From assembly GCA_030635805.1 (NCBI GenBank), contig DAOVYC010000036.1, positions 1-6,738 on the forward strand: a stretch of DNA of 6,738 nucleotides. Direction: 5' to 3'. Source of the stretch: a bacterium (GTDB lineage Bacteria > Patescibacteriota > Gracilibacteria > JAUYGZ01 > DAOVYC01). The position numbers and the translations under genes were made by a program. The notes under the pieces are model-generated. The model saw nothing but the letters and a program-made list of their open reading frames with translations. It was not told where the DNA came from and searched no databases. Of this stretch, positions 5,248 to 6,738 are shown piece by piece; positions within the stretch are counted from its first letter, which is position 1, and each line of letters begins with the position of its first letter.

Positions 5248-6420
5248 ATGAATATAAAAAAAGACTTCCCCATCTTCAAAACTCACCCCAATTTCTGCTA
5301 CTTGGATAGTGCCGCTACCAGTCAAAAGCCACAAGTAGTAATCGATAGAATTAAAAAATTCTACGAAGAAGAAAATGCCAATATTCATCGGGGCATTTAC
5401 CGGCTTAGCGAACAGGCAACTGAGGCTTATGAACAAGCCCGCTCAAAAATCTCGTCTTTCCTTGGCGCAAAAAATTATGACATTATTTTTGTACGCAATG
5501 CAACCGAGGGCATCAATCTCGTCGCTAGAACATTCCAAGAACCGGGATCAATCCTTCTCACCGAGCTCGAACATCACGCCAACATCGTCCCCTGGCAATT
5601 GACCCGGAAAAAAATAGAAATAGTAAAACTGAACGAAGATCAAACTCTAAATTTAGAAAATCTTCTAATTAAACTAGAAGCAAAACCGACCCTCCTCGGA
5701 CTCACGCATATTTCAAATGCCATCGGCACCATCAATCCCGCCAAAGAAATAATAGAAAAGGCTCACGCCTCAGGAACAAAGGTTCTTCTCGACGGTTCGC
5801 AAAGCGTACCTCACATGAAAATAAATCTGGAAGATCTAAATCCTGATTTTCTCGTCTTTACCGGACACAAAATGCTCGGACCCACAGGCATCGGAGTAGT
5901 AGCCATCAAGAAAGAAATAGCAAAAAATCTTCCGCCTTATCAGGGCGGGGGAGATATGATTCAAGAAGTTAGCTGGGAAAAATCAACTTATCTTCCCTCC
6001 CCTGCTCGTTTTGAAGCCGGTACCCCAAACATTGCCGGCGTTCTCGCTTTGCAAACCGCTATTGAATACCTTGAAAAGATTGGTTTAGAAAAAATCAGAG
6101 AACACGAAAAAGATCTTTTCCGAAAATGCTGGAATGCCCTCAAGAAAGAAGAGGGACTAACCCTCTTTGGCCCGGAAGATCCGGAAAAACACGCCGGAAT
6201 CATTTCTTTCACTCTCGACTACGCTCATCCGCATGACATCGCTCAAATTTTCGATTCCGAAAATATCGCCATCCGAGCCGGTCACCATTGTTGCCAACCC
6301 CTCATGAACTCTCTCTCTGTCCCCGCCACCGCCCGCATTAGCTTCTATCTGTACAACGATGAGTCTGATATCGAAAAAATCCTTATTGCTCTTCAGAAAG
6401 TAAAACAGACTTTCAAATAA
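5248..6420 (+). CDS. sufS: SufS, PLP-dependent group II cysteine desulfurase
   Basis: 390 residues, slightly shorter than the usual 405 or so. SufS converts L-cysteine to alanine and holds the released sulfur as a persulfide for transfer to SufU. Key elements are in place: N-terminal YLDSAATSQKP (18-28), NATEGINLVA (84-93), the PLP-stacking histidine in ELEHHANIVPWQ (106-117), D182 and Q185 in DGSQSVPH for the cofactor ring, the Schiff-base lysine K208 in FTGHKMLGPTGIG, and the active-site cysteine C348 in RAGHHCCQPLM (343-353). Most relatives have Ala or another small residue after this cysteine; here it is a second cysteine, C349. The short active-site loop and the SFYLYN segment (365-370) place it in group II. 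ATG 5248 agrees with family N-termini. The gene sits 78 nt after sufD and 27 nt before sufU, the partner it needs in Gram-positive type systems. Confidence 0.97.
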   Translation: MNIKKDFPIFKTHPNFCYLDSAATSQKPQVVIDRIKKFYEEENANIHRGIYRLSEQATEAYEQARSKISSFLGAKNYDIIFVRNATEGINLVARTFQEPGSILLTELEHHANIVPWQLTRKKIEIVKLNEDQTLNLENLLIKLEAKPTLLGLTHISNAIGTINPAKEIIEKAHASGTKVLLDGSQSVPHMKINLEDLNPDFLVFTGHKMLGPTGIGVVAIKKEIAKNLPPYQGGGDMIQEVSWEKSTYLPSPARFEAGTPNIAGVLALQTAIEYLEKIGLEKIREHEKDLFRKCWNALKKEEGLTLFGPEDPEKHAGIISFTLDYAHPHDIAQIFDSENIAIRAGHHCCQPLMNSLSVPATARISFYLYNDESDIEKILIALQKVKQTFK

Positions 6421-6424
6421 GTTA

Positions 6425-6447
6425 TTGTAATTTTGAATTTTGTAATA
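6425..6447 (+). repeat. AAT-ending repeat units between sufS and sufU
   Basis: TTGTAAT (6425-6431), TTTGAAT (6432-6438) and TTTGTAAT (6439-6446), plus one A, fill almost the whole gap and stop at the sufU ATG. They match the array before sufC closely (GTAAT-TTTGAAT-NTTGTAAT). Confidence 0.75.
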
Positions 6448-6738
6448 ATGAATATATACGCTGAAAACATCCTCGATCACTACAAGAATCCCAGAAACAA
6501 GAAAAAACTTGGGGACGCTACGCTAAGCCAGCCCGGCGTCAACCCCCTCTGCGGCGATCACCTTGTCATGTATCTCAAAATCGAAAACAACAAGATCGTA
6601 GAAGCCGCTTTCGAAGGAAAGGGCTGTGCCATCTCGCAAGCAGCCGCCTCAATGCTTACAGAAACACTGGAAAACAAGACAATTCAGGAAGCCAAAAAAA
6701 TAAGCAAAGACGACATCCTCGAAATGCTCGGCATCGAA
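6448..6738 (+). CDS. sufU: SufU, zinc-dependent sulfur acceptor / NifU-IscU-like protein, 3' end outside window
   Basis: The first 97 codons are present; the right edge cuts the gene. The start, MNIYAENILDHYKNPRN, is typical of the SufU/IscU family. The first metal or sulfur ligands are visible: C35 and D37 in NPLCGD (32-37) and C60 in GKGCAIS (57-63). The third conserved cysteine and the insertion that separates SufU from IscU lie beyond the window, so the SufU assignment rests on position next to sufS in a suf operon that has no iscS or hscBA in view. In Gram-positive type systems SufU binds zinc and relays persulfide from SufS to SufB. ATG 6448 directly follows repeat sequence, without Shine-Dalgarno. 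Confidence 0.9.
   Translation, partial: MNIYAENILDHYKNPRNKKKLGDATLSQPGVNPLCGDHLVMYLKIENNKIVEAAFEGKGCAISQAAASMLTETLENKTIQEAKKISKDDILEMLGIE

Noticed and set aside
5119..5602. Minus frame at 5119-5436 and + frame at 5375-5602
   Set aside because: They overlap the well-conserved start of sufS; composition is that of chance frames.
5988..6480. Minus frames at 5988-6212 and 6157-6480
   Set aside because: Antisense to sufS, including its active-site cysteine region and the sufU start.

Overview
The window looks like chromosomal DNA from a low- to moderate-GC bacterium. Its centre is an almost complete SUF iron-sulfur cluster assembly operon on the + strand. The operon reads Rrf2/IscR-type regulator, sufC, sufB, sufD, sufS and sufU, with sufU cut by the right edge. 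A gene of unknown function and a RelA/SpoT-type (p)ppGpp enzyme, cut by the left edge, are transcribed the other way. The SufU-type scaffold and the SufB and SufS sequences resemble the Gram-positive style SUF system. The half-size SufD, the absence of Shine-Dalgarno sequences at every start, and the short repeats of 7-8 nt units in almost every gene junction suggest a reduced-genome lineage such as Patescibacteria (CPR). That placement is an inference. UGA appears only as a stop (end of the regulator gene), so nothing points to the UGA=Gly code of Gracilibacteria.

Layout. Positions 1-1200 (minus) hold 400 codons of a Rel protein: an intact HD hydrolase domain and a divergent synthetase domain. 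Positions 1256-1540 (minus) hold an unrecognised 94-residue, helical, acidic protein. Positions 1541-1783 are the divergent control region, with an A/T-rich part, a candidate sigma-70 promoter and, over the expected transcription start, a GAC-N7-GTC dyad resembling an IscR type 1 site; heptamer repeats follow. The suf operon fills 1784-6738.

How the genes work together. SufS (PLP cysteine desulfurase) takes sulfur from cysteine, and SufU is expected to accept and relay it. SufB, SufC and SufD form the ATP-driven scaffold on which the cluster is built. The Rrf2 regulator carries three cysteines with the same spacing and numbering as E. coli IscR, so it probably senses cluster status and represses its own operon through the dyad. 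The fourth IscR ligand, His107, is Gly here.

The most unusual features are four. The short tandem repeats run into coding sequence: they write the last residues of SufC, the last codons and stop of SufD, and the TTG start of SufD. SufD is a minimal 232-residue protein without the usual N-terminal region. The Rel synthetase has lost several conserved residues. The regulator has altered cluster ligands.
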